A stretch of DNA of 64,000 nt from Stichopus chloronotus (taxonomy: Eukaryota; Echinodermata; Holothuroidea; Aspidochirotida; Stichopodidae), in contig SFZH01000008.1 of the NCBI GenBank assembly GCA_021234535.1, positions 5,650,897 to 5,714,896 on the forward strand. Direction: 5' to 3'. The position numbers and the translations under genes were made by a program. The notes below the pieces were generated by a model, which was not told the origin of the DNA, did not search any database, and was given only the letters and a program-made list of their open reading frames with translations. The stretch's first letter is position 1, and each line of letters opens with the position of its first letter. Positions 37,301 through 49,300 of this stretch are shown here, piece by piece.

Positions 37301-40300
37301 GTTTACCTGTTAATTAACACCAAACTGATAGCCTACTTTTGTATTCAGACTGTTCCATAATTGTTGCTTTGTGTCATTGAATGATGGGACTTTGTCTGTA
37401 AATGACATTAGCAGCCTTTGGTAAAAGTTGCCATCATTCATAGGAACTTTGCAAAGGTTGTTACTTATGAGTTGCAAACCACATTTCAAGTTTTTGTCTC
37501 CAGGTCCAGGCTAAATTTGGAAGGAAATTTGAAAGGAAAATGCACATTAAGTTTGATATGGAGAACATATTTACAGCTACCTATCCATTTTTCTCTTTTT
37601 TTTTTCTCTGTAGATAATCAATATGAGCTACTTGTTGTTACTGTAGCAACAGAAGAAACAGATGGCTTCAAAAGGTTCATGAGATCAACTGATAAGTATG
37701 ATGTCAATGTTAAGGTAAGCTCATTTCAAAGCAAATGTGTGAAGTAGCAGCTGAAGAATGATTTGTTAAGTTTCAAATACACAGATGTGTACAATATATT
37801 TGTACAGGTACTGATAAAGCAGAGCAGAATAGCCTTTAGAGAAGTAGTAGCTAGTACTAAAAGGTAAAATAAAAGTTAATACTGCAATCCTAATTTATGT
37901 TTGAAAATATGAGCTATACTGTTGATTGTCATTTCTGAAAAGTTACTGTGAAAAAAAAAAGATTCAGAAACTGCTTGCATAGTCCATAAAAAATGGAAAA
38001 GCAGTCTGCAGCTGAGAATTATGCCTTTTCTTAAATGTCATGTATGTATTTTGTATGTTGTGGTGCCACATACCATATGAAGAACTCTGAAGAAAAAGAA
38101 CTCAATTTGTGGTTCATAGGTTGTTGGAATGGGGACAGAATGGAGAGGTGGAGATGTCGCAAACTGGCCAGGAGGTGGACATAAGATCAACCTTTTGAAA
38201 GAGGCCCTCGAGGAGTACAAAGATAGGCATGATCTTATCTTGTTGTTTTCAGATAGGTAAGATTGAAAGGACACATGCCAAGAGGCAGGTCAGTACACTT
38301 CTTTGTAGTCGTGTCTTTTTTTTGTAACTATGGCAATTGGTGCCGGATATTATTTGCAAAATTTCAAGATTAGGTCTCATGTTACCTGAAAATATTCAGT
38401 GGAATTATGCTGATTGTCACCATGACTTTGTTGCACTGTTGGAAAGTTATTTGTTGAACTCCAAGAATGAAGATATAACTTATGTTTTTGCAGTCTACTT
38501 TGACATTTTGAATGGATCGTCAAGTGATTGTGCTTTCAAAGTGATTCATAACACACTGGTAAAGCTAAAGCTTGTTTTAACCTCTTTGGCAGCTACGATG
38601 TTATCTTCACCACTGGAGCTGAAGAAATCATCAGCAAGTTCCTGGAAATGGATGCAAATTTAGTTTTTTCTGCTGAAAGTTTGATTTGGCCAGATCCATC
38701 TTTAGCAGTAAGTCCTGTGCTATATAAGTCAAGCATCAGTCTTTTCTCTGATTTGTATGTACACTTCATGAAGTGGTGAGTGTTGTCTCTGAACCATAAT
38801 CTCTCTGTTATCAGTTTAATAAACCAGTGTTGAATCTGACATCTGTATTGAGTTAGCTAATTTGGGGTGATTCCCCTTTGACTCACCTCCAGGCACTTCT
38901 ATCTGAGTTGTTGCAACCCACCATGTTCATTTGGTGTTCATATTAGGTATTTTGAATTTTTGAGCTTGTTACTCGCAGCACATTGGAAAAGAATCAACCA
39001 GCCAGTCAAGCAAGCAGTTTTTTCACTAGCTGATAACTCCAGGTTCACTGTGAATTGTGATAGCCAAAGATCTTTTAAGGTGTTCTCCATAGAAACGTGT
39101 AACATTCCATTTTCATCTTTCTTCAGTTTGATATAATGTCCTAATTTGGAAAATTTTATGTCTGAGAGAAGTCTTGCTCTTCAGTTGTAATTTTAGTATT
39201 ATTATGTATTTGTGCTGCAAAATATGGGCGATGTATTTTTGGCATGAACATCTACCTCAGGATGTGCAGCATCACATTGTAAAAGGTTTCATTGGTCTAC
39301 CTGTGTTTGCCTTCAACAATATTTAATCACCTATAATTGGTGAAATGTATTATTTAATGTTCTCTGGTTATTTTTCACAGACACAATACCCAATGTCTGC
39401 TGAAGGCTATCCCTTCCTCTGTTCAGGTCTTTACATGGGCTATGCACCATACTTCTGGTCAGCATTAACTTATAAGAGCATCAGTGACAAGGATGATGAT
39501 CAATTGTTCTTCACCAAGCTGTATTTAGATGCCTCTAGGCGGGTAAGGTTTTCATATTGTACCACCCTCCCTGATTTTGGAAACCTGTAGATTGGTAAGG
39601 GCTTCTTATCATACCCTCTTTCATTTTGGATTGCTCTGGGTTGGTAAAGTGCTCTCATCATACCGTTTTGTATAATGGAATCCACTAGGTTGGTTATGCT
39701 TTTTATCACACCCCTGGTATTGTGAATGAATCTAGGTCCTTGAAAGATCCTCTTATGATACCCCTCTGTGTTTTGGATGCCGCTAGGTTGATAAAATCTC
39801 CTTGTAATAAACTACCAACCAGATTTTGCTGTCCGTGTCCAAACGAGAATCTTGTAATAAATACATTGTCCTATGGAAATCTTCTGTTGCTTTGTTTGCC
39901 AGGACCCCCAAATAGGGTTTGACAGTATCCTGGTACCCAAGTCAGTACCAGTATTTGCAGTATTCCCGGTACTAAAAAATTTTTCTGTGGGTACTGGTAC
40001 CTAGAATACTTTGCAGTGCCGTAAGAAATTCTTATAGCCGGTACTGTCTCTGCAATTATGTGTTTTAAAATGTTAACTTTAACTGCCTCCTACGTCTGTG
40101 GCATAACTCTTTTAGGTTATCCTGCTGCTACAGCTATCCAATGCAATCCAGTTTCATTCACTACTCAATTGATGGGCCTATATTAACTATAATCTGGATT
40201 CCCAGTTTGTTTGTGGGGTAACTGGCCAAATTGCGGCCAAATCACCTGGAAAAACAGTAAAAGCAAAACTAGCTCCTACTTGAGGAAACTTGACCTTGTG

Positions 40301-43300
40301 TTTTTGAACAGTGTAACACTTGTTGACCTTTACAACACATGGTAATACAATATACATCATTAAATACTCAATCGATGTTACTACAAGTGGAGGGTAAATT
40401 GTAAACTGTTAACGTCCCACTTAGGTGACTATGAAATGGGGCAAAACAAAATTCTTGAAATTTTGTGATAAAGCAGGTGTTTTATGCTTATTTCAATTAG
40501 GGCCCCAAACTGCCAAAATGCCATTTGGCAAGTGCTTTTAATTTTTACCAGCCCACAAAAGTACAAAAAAAAAATAAATTTGCCTATTTTGGCATTTAAA
40601 ACAAAAACTGGCAACTGTGACTACAACAATAGGTAGGCAGGAACACTCAGTGGAAGAGAAGATTTCCCGCACTGATGGTGCTATGAATTGTGACAAAAGG
40701 GGACACTTTTACGTCAGTGTATTGACGGCATTAATAATAACAATGTCATTCACGTCAGTAGGGCTTAACCGATAATTGGATCGGACATCGGATCGGGCCG
40801 ATATTCGACTATATCGGTAAAACATCGGATTGGTTAATTTTGCCCAAGCTCGCCTTCCGATGTTTGCCGATGTTGAACACTGGAGATTTGTGGGTAGTTA
40901 CTTTAGGTTTAAATTTTGATCAATTCTAAAGTATTACCAGAACATGCAGACTTCACTAAAACCAATGCAAACATAATCACAAAATCTTGAGATTAATTTC
41001 GCCCACACCAGCTCGATTTCAATTGAAACAGAATTACTTTTCTTTCAGCCCGACTCTATGTGTGACGGCCAGCATTTTGTGTAAACAGTAGCTAGCCTGC
41101 ATAGCCCACATCTACGTAGGTACGGCTGTACTTAGGGAAGTTCGGATACTAGTCACAATGATACAATGTAACGCACGCACAGGGCCGATAGTGACTATGA
41201 CAAGCGGCCCCATATATTTTAATGTTTTGTTTTTACTCGTTTACTGAATGTATATATTCATCGATTACTTGAAAGAATAAATGTGAAGGCAATGTACATC
41301 TATGTAGACATAGCTCGAGAGGTGATAGATGCCCGATCGCACTGTGATACAGTGTAAAGTTACTTGAAAACGTGTTGATAGCGAAAACATCGGATCGGAT
41401 ATCGGCCGATGTTGTGGAAAAAACATCGGACATCGGATTGGCAGTAAAAACCGCTTCGGTTAGGCCCAACACGTCAGTACATAAGTTGGATTGGGAATTT
41501 CCTTCATTCATGATCAAAAGCAAAGTTCTGCCTGCCACTGGCATTTTAAATTCATGATTGGCTGTCGAAATCACGGGAAGTAAAGTCAACGAATCGATTT
41601 ATGAACTCGTACACAATGTCATTCACTTCAAGGCTGTCAGTCATTTCACATTTTGGTCTTGAGGGCTGGGAATAAACAGCTTGCTCAACCTGGAACTGAG
41701 TTGGCGAACAACAGGTGAAAATTCCTTATGTAGTACAGTGACTCGCTGGCTTCGAACGACAAAAGCACTGTACAATGCACATACAGTAGTGTGCTTATAT
41801 CATGAAAATTACGTTGGTTTTGTATATAAGTGGCAATAACAGAGAATTGGTATTCTGGAGATATTATAACTAGCAAGACAAGTTTTCAATGATTTTATGT
41901 GACAAAATAATTTGTAAGTAATGCGCAGTAATCAAATCACTTGACTTAAGAATTTCTAGGCCACAAATGGCAAGTGGATATGTTGACAAATGATTGCATT
42001 GGCAAAAAGTTGGTAGCCAATTTAGTTGCTGTATACAGTACTGCTCTCAAACCCTGCTGAAGCTGCACAAATGAAACTTTTTGCTTTGCTGTTTTATGGT
42101 TTTTGGTTCCTTGCGTCAGCTAAGGAACCTATGCAGTCAGGTTGGCCTGTGTGTGTGCGTGTGTGCGTGTGTGTGAGGGTGTGTGTGTGTGTGTGCATCT
42201 GTGACACTTGCTTAGGAACGCTCTAGCTCAATAGGGGAAAGTCCGATGAAAGTCAAACTTGGTATGTAGGTTTGCCGTGTTGAGAAGGTGTGCCCTATTG
42301 TTTTTGGTGGAGGTCAAAGGTCATTTGGGGGAACTGGGGGCAAAAGTCCTGTTTTGCTTGGGTACGCTGTAACTCAATAGGGGAAAGTCAGATGAAAGTC
42401 AAACTTGGTATGTAGGTTTGCCATATTGAGAAGGTGTGCCCTATCGTTTTTGGTGGAGGTCAAAGGTCATCTGGGGGAACTGGGGGCAAAAGTTTGTTTT
42501 GCTTAGGTATGCTCTAACTCAATAGGGGAAAGTCAGATGAAAATCAAATTTGGTATGTAGGTTCGCCGTATAGAGAAGGTGTGCCCTATCGTTTTTGGTG
42601 AAGGCCGGAGGTCATCTGGGGGAACTGGGGGCAAAGTCTGAAAACCCTTTTATGCTATGGATGCTCATATGTTCCATCAGTCCCCCTCCAGTGCATCATG
42701 GAAGTACTGCTTGAGTTAGCAGTTTCTTGATCAAATGAAAAAGAAGCAGTGTTGTTGGCACTACTGTAGGTGGTCACACCAGACAAGTTTTGGCTGGATC
42801 AGTTTACCTCCTCGTGCCTGAGTGCTAATGTGTGGGTTCATGTAAGTGTCTTTTCAATTAGTGAGGTGAGCAGGACACAATGAAAGAAAATAAGTCAGTT
42901 GGTGTTCTTACCAGTTTAAACTCGACCCCAGTTGTTCCCTCCAGGGCATTCTATCAGTTTATTGGACTTGAAAGGGGCATAGATGAGATAAGCCATATTG
43001 CAATCTGCAGAGCCCCTTCTTTAAATGAGAAATGCACAGCTCTTTGTGTTTTGTAAAATGAATGGGATATTGCTGTATACTGCAGTTCAACATCTGCAAT
43101 TCATTGCATTAATTGAAATGTCTTTTTTATTTAGGAACTCAGGCATATCATTTTACAGTATGTATATTTCAAGTGCAAGGAACCATAGTGCCCATAGGCT
43201 GTTGTGAAATCATGCAAAATATTTCTTCTCTTACAGATTGTATGTAACACTGTTGGTAGTTGGTCACATTAGTGCTATGGAAATGGTTCCATGTGGGTAC

Positions 43301-46300
43301 ATATTTGTCATGTTTGGGGTCCAGTATTTGTCATGTTTGGGGTCCAGGGTCTGAAATGGGCCATTTTATAAAAGCATGAAATATGTTTCTCTCTCTACAG
43401 ATTTTATGTAATGCAGTGAGAGTTCATGGTCAGAAATGGGCCGTATGGACTATCGTACAAAATAATGCAATATGCTCCCTTTTGCTTTATAATTTACATT
43501 ATATGCTCTCCATCTGTGCAAGGAACCAGAGTGCCCTTGGGCTCTTGTTCAGCTCATACCAGCAAGCTGGTGTGAGCTTATGCGATCTGTCTATTGGTCT
43601 GTTTGTCTGTCTGTCCACTGTCCACAATTGTTCAAAATGCTTCTTCTCCTACATGCTTTCATGGATTTGTTTGAAACTTACACACAATGTTCCTTGGGTG
43701 GTGGCCCATTAGTGGTGTTCAGGAATTGTGGGCACAAGGTCCCACGTGGGCCCTTTGGCCCATTTTATGAAATTTGGCAAAATGCTTCTCCTTCAGATTC
43801 TCTTGTTAATGGTTTGTCATAATGATACACCATAAATGGTGCTTGCAGGGTGTTCAGGAATTTTGGGTCCAAGGTCCCACGTAGACACTTTGGCCCATTT
43901 TATGAAATTCTGCAAAACCCTTCTCCTTCTACAGATTCACTTATACCATGTTGATGGTTTGTCATAATGATACTCTGTCAGTGGTACCTTCAGGGTGTTC
44001 AGGAATTTAGGGTCCAAGGTCCCATGTGAGCCTTTTGGCCCATTTTATGAAATTCTGTAAAATGCTTCTTTTCTTACATGCTTACATTAATTTGTTTTAA
44101 ACTTGGACGCAATGTTCGTTGGTGGTGGACCATGTGGGGCATTCAGGAAGGGTCAAATGGTTTCAGTGTTTCTTTAGCAGAAGGATAAACAGTAAGTCAT
44201 TGCCTCATTTAAAGTGCTTTTTTGTGCTAGGATGAGGCACCAACTTTTAAAAGGTGAAGAATGTAAATTATCCCACTCCAGCTTCACCCAAACATGTTGT
44301 TTCAAGTTAAGTTGATTCTTGAGAACCATTCCAAGGTGATTTTAAATGAGATGGTTGTCTCAGCAATTATGCTTCCAGTTTTGATGGTTAAAGTGTTGCA
44401 ATTCATCAAAGTATTCCCACTGCCAAAGATGGTAAATGCAGATTTTTATATCCTCCCTATACATGTAGTGCATGGGAATATTGTAGTTTCTTGATGGTTA
44501 GAGCGCGTTGTTTTTCCCCTCCTTTGCCACAGCAATCTTTGCTATGGCAACATACTGTATGGTTGATTTTGGTACATGTGGGATCTAAAATGGGATGGTA
44601 CCTAAGGTTGCCAGGGACACCCCATTATGGCTAAAGGCCAAAAACTTGTGTGAGGATGTGTGTGTTTGAGAGTGCATGTATGTGTAAAAAAAATTACACT
44701 TTCAAAAGTTTGTGTCTGTAACGCCACGACGGCAGTGTCCGTGAAGGTCACAAGTTGCCCCATGGCCTGCATTTATGTACATCCCAATAAAATCTTAGGT
44801 CAAAGGTCAAATTAGTGAAAAATCTTTTGCCAGCTATATTTTTCTATCCAAAATGGATATATTTTCATGAAATTGTCAAATATATTGCTGGTATTCAAGG
44901 TTTTTACTACAAATCATGTCTCTATACATATGTTCTGAGACCAAAGGTGAAAGTCAGGGGATAAATGTCAAAGTTGACAGGGAAAATTTGTATCCCCTTC
45001 TCCTCCAAAACTGCAGTGTTGATGAAGGTCAATTATTTTCAAGGTCAACTTTTTTTTCTTATTTATTGAATAGTATCCACAAATTGAAACGAAAGAGAAA
45101 CATATATATATACCTACATACATTCATTCATATATAGGTATACATACGTACAGCATTAAATTGTTAGTTCATGCATATATCACATGGATAAGGCTAGTTA
45201 TATTTTAAACTTGTGAGTATTACATGGAGAGTGCAAGTTCCCACTACAACCAAACCTTGTTGTTGTAACTGACTTAGCTGACATATTTCTCTACCTTCAA
45301 AAGATCTCTTAGTTTACCAAGAAGAGAATTGAAGGTGGGTCTTGCAGACTTCAGTCTTCATTTATAGATGTGATTTTTAAATATGATGGCTACAGTATGT
45401 AACTTAGTGCCCAGATGTCTATGTTGTTGCCATGATATCCTAAAATTAGACATTTGTTAGAGTAGTTAAAAAATCTTTGACAGTTGACCTTTCGTTCAAA
45501 AATAAAATTGACTATTTAATTGCTTAATTACAGGGCATGTACAAAATAGGTGTAAAATTGTCTCATTTTCTTGCTTACAAAATGTGCAAAGATCATTATT
45601 TTTGAGACCAATACGATACAGTAATACATTTGTACATAAAGTGTTAACAATCTGATATTGGAACCATTTTAATGTAACACAGTATTATATTGAAAGGTCA
45701 AGTTGTTATAGAATTTCCAAACCTCACTGGAAGGAGATGTATTAAGCATATCATTCCATTTGTCTCTTACAGAGATGTGTGAAGTGACAAAGCCTTTCAC
45801 AATAACATCATAAAATTCCCTACAGCCGCTATCAGACTTAAAGGGAAATAAGGCGTTTGTTTTACAGGAAACATCCATACTTTTGAAACCAATGTTTGTG
45901 GACGCAGAATGATAGATTATTCAAAATAAGGAAGGACAGTGGCCTTCTTTTCAAGAAATAAGCTCCTCACCGATAGAAATTCAGTTATTTGTTGCTCAAC
46001 ACTAATTTGTTCACTGAAACTTTTCAAAATTCAAATGATGCATCTTCCGTTACTCATCACATGCATTATGTTTTGAGGAGATGAAGCTTTGGCAGATGTT
46101 TATTGATGAGACCGAATGGTTTAACAAGGATTAAAGCTATTTCATTTGTATGTCATGTTGGTGTATTCTAAACGCCCTATTTCCCTTTAAGTCAAATTCC
46201 ATGTTTTGGAGGCCTTATAGGCATGGGGGATTCTTGACAAATTTGGAAGGAGTGATTGCCTGAAAGAATAGATCTTCGAAGACCCCAAAATGTAAGAAAA

Positions 46301-49300
46301 TCAACTTTTTACCCCAAAGTAGCCACAAAAGGTCTCATAGTCATAAAAATTCAATTTCCTCTGTCATCAAAAATGTCATTTACAAAATAGAGTTTTTGGT
46401 TGCAAAAAGCGAGGATGTTTACAGGATGTCCATCCATCTGAAATAAATCATTGTTCCAAACACTTTGACTCAAGAAATCTGTGAGTGAATTAATTGTTAT
46501 GTTATTATTAAGGCTAACCCAAGCAGGTAGCTTGTCAAAAGGTCAAAGTTGGTACATAGTCGCCCCTTTGTCTGAAATTGTAGGCCCCATTGAAGTTAAT
46601 GACAAAGGTCAAATAAGTGAAAATCTTGTCGCCTGTGTTATTTAATTCAAAACGGCTACTTTCATGAAACCTTCAAATATATCACTGCTATACAAGATTT
46701 TATCTAAAAGTCATGTTTATATGTGTTTGAGTTAAAAGGTGAAAGTCAGGGGTCAGAGGTCAAATTTCACCGTGAAAAATTTGCATCCACAACTGCTCCA
46801 AGAGTGTGATGTTGGTGAAGGTCAAAGTTGGTAGATAGGTGACACGTGGTCTGAAGATGTGTTTCTCATGAAAATTTAGGGTCGTAGATCAAAGGTCATA
46901 TCAGTGAAAATCTTATTTCATGTTATTTTTTAATCCAAAATGGCTATTTGCATGGAACCTTCACATATATGATTGTTGGGCAACATCTTATCTAAAAGTC
47001 ATGTTTACATGTGTTTGGAGATCAAGATCGAAGTTGATAGATAAGTGACTCATGGTCTGAAGATACGTCTCCCTTGGAAATTTCAGGTCGGGTGTCAATG
47101 ATCAGAGTTCAAAGGTCAAATCTCAAATTGGTAAAATGTTTTGAAAAAGTGCATCAGGATTTCCAGCTAGACAGTAAGTCGAATAAACTTCAAACTTGAT
47201 CACTAGCTACCTGAATATGAGATGTAGTGACCACTTGATCAGTGACATCATAGGTCAAAGGTCACAGTTATTACAGGCTGCTGCCAGAGCCAATCATACT
47301 GTGTCATGTGCTGTGTATTTCAGAACATAATACAATATGGTAGATTCTGTTCTACAAGGTGTCAACAATCAACATAATGTATTACATCCTTACTTTTCCA
47401 TGCAAAGTGTATAACCTTTGCAATCATACTTTGGGCTGGCTCAGTGATTACGTCTGGCAGCAGTGTCATTTTCCAAGCTTTTGGTAATACTCTCACTCAG
47501 TATATTTTTACAGTGGTATAACGTAGACACCAAGTTGAGATGTTTACAGTATGTATTAGTGAGAAAAAAATGGATCATGCACATGAAGCTTTCCTTAAAA
47601 CTGTTCCAAAATGCCCAGCGTGAATCTGAGGAATAAGGGAACTCTAAGAACACATATGGCTTTTGCATTTGAATACTTTGCTGCTCATGCAACTTGTGCA
47701 TACTATGCAAAATAAAAGAATATTGTCCAGTTGCATGCCCATTACATTCATGGCCAAGTGTGCCTTCATCTAGTCTGTGTAGTGTGTGCAGTAACATATA
47801 TGTGAAAGAGGGAATGATTATTGAAAACATTAGGGATGGGATATGCAACTCTGTGGATGCCCTCTTGTTTATCTTTTATTTTGAACTTGTTTGTTTGCAT
47901 CCACTCCTTAGTATTCTTGAGTGTGATAATAATTCGTAAATTGTGTCATCTTGAGCCTTTAGGGCACCAGTGTTGAAGCTAGTACACATTGACCATCTGA
48001 ATATTGGGCTGTATAAATCCCTTTGGGAACATTGAAATGCAGGGTATTTGAATAACATTGGAAATAAACAGGAACAGCTATGCTCCCTTGTGGCACAAAG
48101 GAGTCAATTCCTATTGAAGGAGGTTAAACACCCTTCCTACAAACATTAAACCTCTGTCAGGAAGATAAGATGACATTTAATACTTAGCTGTTCCAACAAT
48201 GCTGAAACAGTTCTCCACTGGATTCAATACCAAGCTACGACTTACAACAGGGTGACCAAACAGCTGCTCATGGACCAAGTGTGGCTTGCAGAGAGGTGTC
48301 ATATGGCTGTTAAACCCCAGTTTGAACAAATGAAAATTAAAAATAGTAAAAAACAATAGTATTAAAGACATATGTAAGCAACTTGTAATAACTATTATTT
48401 TGTTGTCAAATCTAACACTTGGTATATACAGGTCAATAGTCTTAATTTTTTATATTGTGTGGCATTCTCCATGGCATAAAGATATCTGTGTGCATGTTTA
48501 CTTTGTTCATAAAAATTCCCATGTCTAATGACATGTTTCCAGGCACTTGTTGCACAGCATTTTTGTATTCTACAGTACAGATAATGTAAAGAGAGGGATG
48601 ATTGTGGGCTTGTAACCTGTGTGGTCCACTTAGGTTACAAGCATAATTCAAAGGTGGCAATGTGACCTCTTTAGTGAAAACTTCTGGCCACTCTTGTATA
48701 GTGTCAAAAGCTGAACTGAGGTCAATGGCTGCTAAGGGTAATAGCAGCTGATTTTCCCCTTTGTTGCATGAAGTTCACTAAGGAAGCTTTTCAACAAGTT
48801 TGGACAAGAAAGAAACATTGCTTTTTGGCCAGAAGTGCGCTTTCTCCTGATCTTATGAGGTTTTCTTGAGGAGAGGTGTAGCAATCTCATCATTCCATCC
48901 TGATGCAAATACACCAGAGGTTAAAACAAGTTCATAATCTTGCAGATGGCAGAAGCAAATAAAGCCTTTTGCATGTTTACCAATGACAAAGTTTGGTCAC
49001 AAACAATAAGATTTGCATTCTGAATCAGTCTTTAAACAGTATCAATATCCACATGCACAATAAACATACAAGAAGAAGATTAGATTCTATATAATGTTCT
49101 ATTATCTCTATGTACACAAAACTTTATACAAACTAGTTCGTACATTTTATATTTATTGTGTAGTACATGAATGCTCCTGAAGTGTTACTCTCTGATGTTC
49201 TGTGTAATGTGCCATATATTCTGTATGCTGATAGATAATACTTTACCCAAAATGTTATGGAATCTTCTATCATATGTTTTACAGTATCTAATTACACAAA

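Larger units (their letters stand above)
34350..37613 (+). other. PLOD intron 1 (3.26 kb)
   Basis: Phase-1 intron. It holds the ACTGCGACTGCGCCTCC minisatellite (34749-35345), a perfect 18-bp hairpin (35998-36042) and a possible hAT-like unit around 35939-36797 with TAGGGAT/ATCCCTA ends. I see nothing else recognisable in it. Confidence 0.85.

Noticed and set aside
39345..39590. Single open frame covering exon 5 as a separate gene
   Set aside because: The open frame simply runs through both splice sites of exon 5.
47441..47848. 135-codon open frame on the minus strand in PLOD intron 5
   Set aside because: No domain, no splice context, no repeat of the frame elsewhere. Length is within what AT-moderate non-coding DNA produces.
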